14,889 bases of DNA from Fibrobacter sp. UBA4373. GTDB taxonomy: Bacteria > Fibrobacterota > Fibrobacteria > Fibrobacterales > Fibrobacteraceae. The notes beneath the pieces were generated by a model. It was not told the origin of the DNA and searched no databases. It saw only the letters and a list, made by a program, of their open reading frames with translations. Both the position numbers and the translations under genes were made by a program. The stretch is taken from assembly GCA_002390045.1 (NCBI GenBank), contig DGSB01000048.1, positions 1 to 14,889 on the forward strand, given 5' to 3'. Of the stretch, positions 14,264-14,889 are shown in pieces; position 1 is the stretch's first letter; the number at the start of each line of letters is the position of its first letter.

Positions 14264-14889
14264 TTAGCAACCGAGCTTTGCGGACAGGTAAGCTTCGAGT
14301 TCGTCGATCTTCACCAGTTCCTGCTTCATGGAGTCGCGTTCGCGAACCGTCACGTAGCCGAGCTTTGCCGGATCGGATTCACCCTCGCCCACCGTGTCGA
14401 AGTCGACGGTCACGCAGAACGGCGTGCCGAGTTCGTCCTGACGGCGGTAGCGCTTACCGATGGACTGCGTTTCGTCGTATTCCACGTTCCAGCGGTTCAG
14501 GAGCTTCTGGTAGAGTTCTTCTGCCTTGGCCTTCACCTGGCCCTTCTTCACGAGCGGGAGCACAGCGACCTTGACCGGAGCGACCTTCGGATCGAAGTGG
14601 AGAACGGTACGTTCGTCATTTTCGAGTTTTTCCACTTCGTAAGCGTTGCAGAGAAGCACGAGGAGCAAACGTTCCACACCGAGAGACGGTTCGACAACGT
14701 ACGGGATGTAGCGCTTGTTCTGGACCGGGTCGATGTATTCCTGCTTGACCTTGGATTCGTTCTGGTGCTGCGTCAAGTCGTAGTTCGTGCGGCTTGCAAT
14801 ACCCCAGAGTTCGCCCCAGCCGAACGGGAATTCGTATTCGACGTCGGTAGTACCGTTGGAGTAATGGGAAAGTTCTTCCTTGGCATGTT
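14264..14889 (-). CDS. glyQS: Glycyl-tRNA synthetase, single-chain type (5' end outside window)
   Basis: The C-terminal 207 residues of a class II synthetase that charges tRNA-Gly with glycine. The reading frame is open to the right edge, so the start lies beyond the window; a TTG at 14776 is internal and not the start. The visible part begins in the catalytic core with the FPFGWGELWGIASR segment, then class II motif 3 (VEPSLGVERLLLVLL), then the HGTP-type anticodon-binding domain (APVKVAVLPL onward, with QSIGKRYRRQDELGTPFCVT). These match the dimeric single-polypeptide glycyl-tRNA synthetase of archaea, eukaryotes and some bacteria, not the two-subunit GlyQ/GlyS enzyme of E. coli. A small membrane protein and an aminotransferase follow on the same strand. 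Confidence 0.96.
   Translation of the reverse strand, partial: HAKEELSHYSNGTTDVEYEFPFGWGELWGIASRTNYDLTQHQNESKVKQEYIDPVQNKRYIPYVVEPSLGVERLLLVLLCNAYEVEKLENDERTVLHFDPKVAPVKVAVLPLVKKGQVKAKAEELYQKLLNRWNVEYDETQSIGKRYRRQDELGTPFCVTVDFDTVGEGESDPAKLGYVTVRERDSMKQELVKIDELEAYLSAKLGC

Noticed and set aside
14040..14270. A 76-residue version of the small membrane protein starting at a TTG
   Set aside because: It would overlap the glyQS stop and translate through a perfect hairpin. The ATG at 14207 gives a simpler protein.
1..14889. Search for mobile elements, CRISPR arrays, tRNA genes or a defence island
   Set aside because: No transposase, integrase, direct-repeat array, cloverleaf or restriction gene was seen; the lone methyltransferase sits in a housekeeping operon.

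Overview
The window looks like ordinary chromosomal DNA from a Gram-negative bacterium, most likely a Fibrobacter-like member of the FCB group. That placement is my inference from gene content and sequence style; I ran no search. Supporting points are a signal-peptide beta-barrel candidate (an outer membrane), a CHASE2-type adenylate cyclase, a single-chain glycyl-tRNA synthetase, weak or absent Shine-Dalgarno sites at many starts, and two TAnnTTTG-like promoter elements. I see no insertion sequence, integrase, CRISPR array, tRNA or rRNA. Coding density is very high, and no gene-free stretch exceeds about 200 bases.

Layout, left to right. (1) 1-2750: the classical rpsO-pnp operon on the minus strand, with a structured 203-base leader upstream of rpsO and a clear intrinsic terminator after pnp. 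(2) 2751-3578: a plus-strand polytopic membrane protein that reads as two tandem GlpM/DUF3147-like halves; its end overlaps the end of the next gene by 86 bases, tail to tail. (3) 3493-9979: a tightly packed minus-strand operon, read in the order ftsK, a solitary beta-class DNA methyltransferase, a four-helix membrane protein, a small secreted beta-barrel-like protein, nadD, and an RluA-family pseudouridine synthase. Four of its five junctions overlap (13, 4, 11 and 4 bases). (4) 9980-10027: a 48-base divergent promoter region. (5) 10028-12910: a plus-strand 960-residue CHASE2 adenylate cyclase with all expected catalytic residues. (6) 12889-14889: a minus-strand operon, read in the order glycyl-tRNA synthetase (5' part outside the window), a 55-residue single-pass membrane protein, and a PLP aminotransferase. 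The aminotransferase end overlaps the cyclase end by 22 bases.

How the genes fit together. rpsO-pnp links ribosome assembly and RNA turnover. The ftsK operon joins chromosome segregation and division with DNA methylation, two uncharacterised envelope proteins, NAD synthesis and RNA modification. The most unusual points are: substitutions at all three residues that, by alignment to E. coli FtsK, read the KOPS motif; a charged coiled-coil insertion in the FtsK motor; the orphan methyltransferase coupled to ftsK; the loss of the usual carboxylate-binding arginine in the aminotransferase; and the probable internal duplication in the 2751-3578 membrane protein. I found no strong evidence of a wholly new multi-gene system. 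The best candidate for undescribed biology is the ftsK-methyltransferase-envelope-protein operon.
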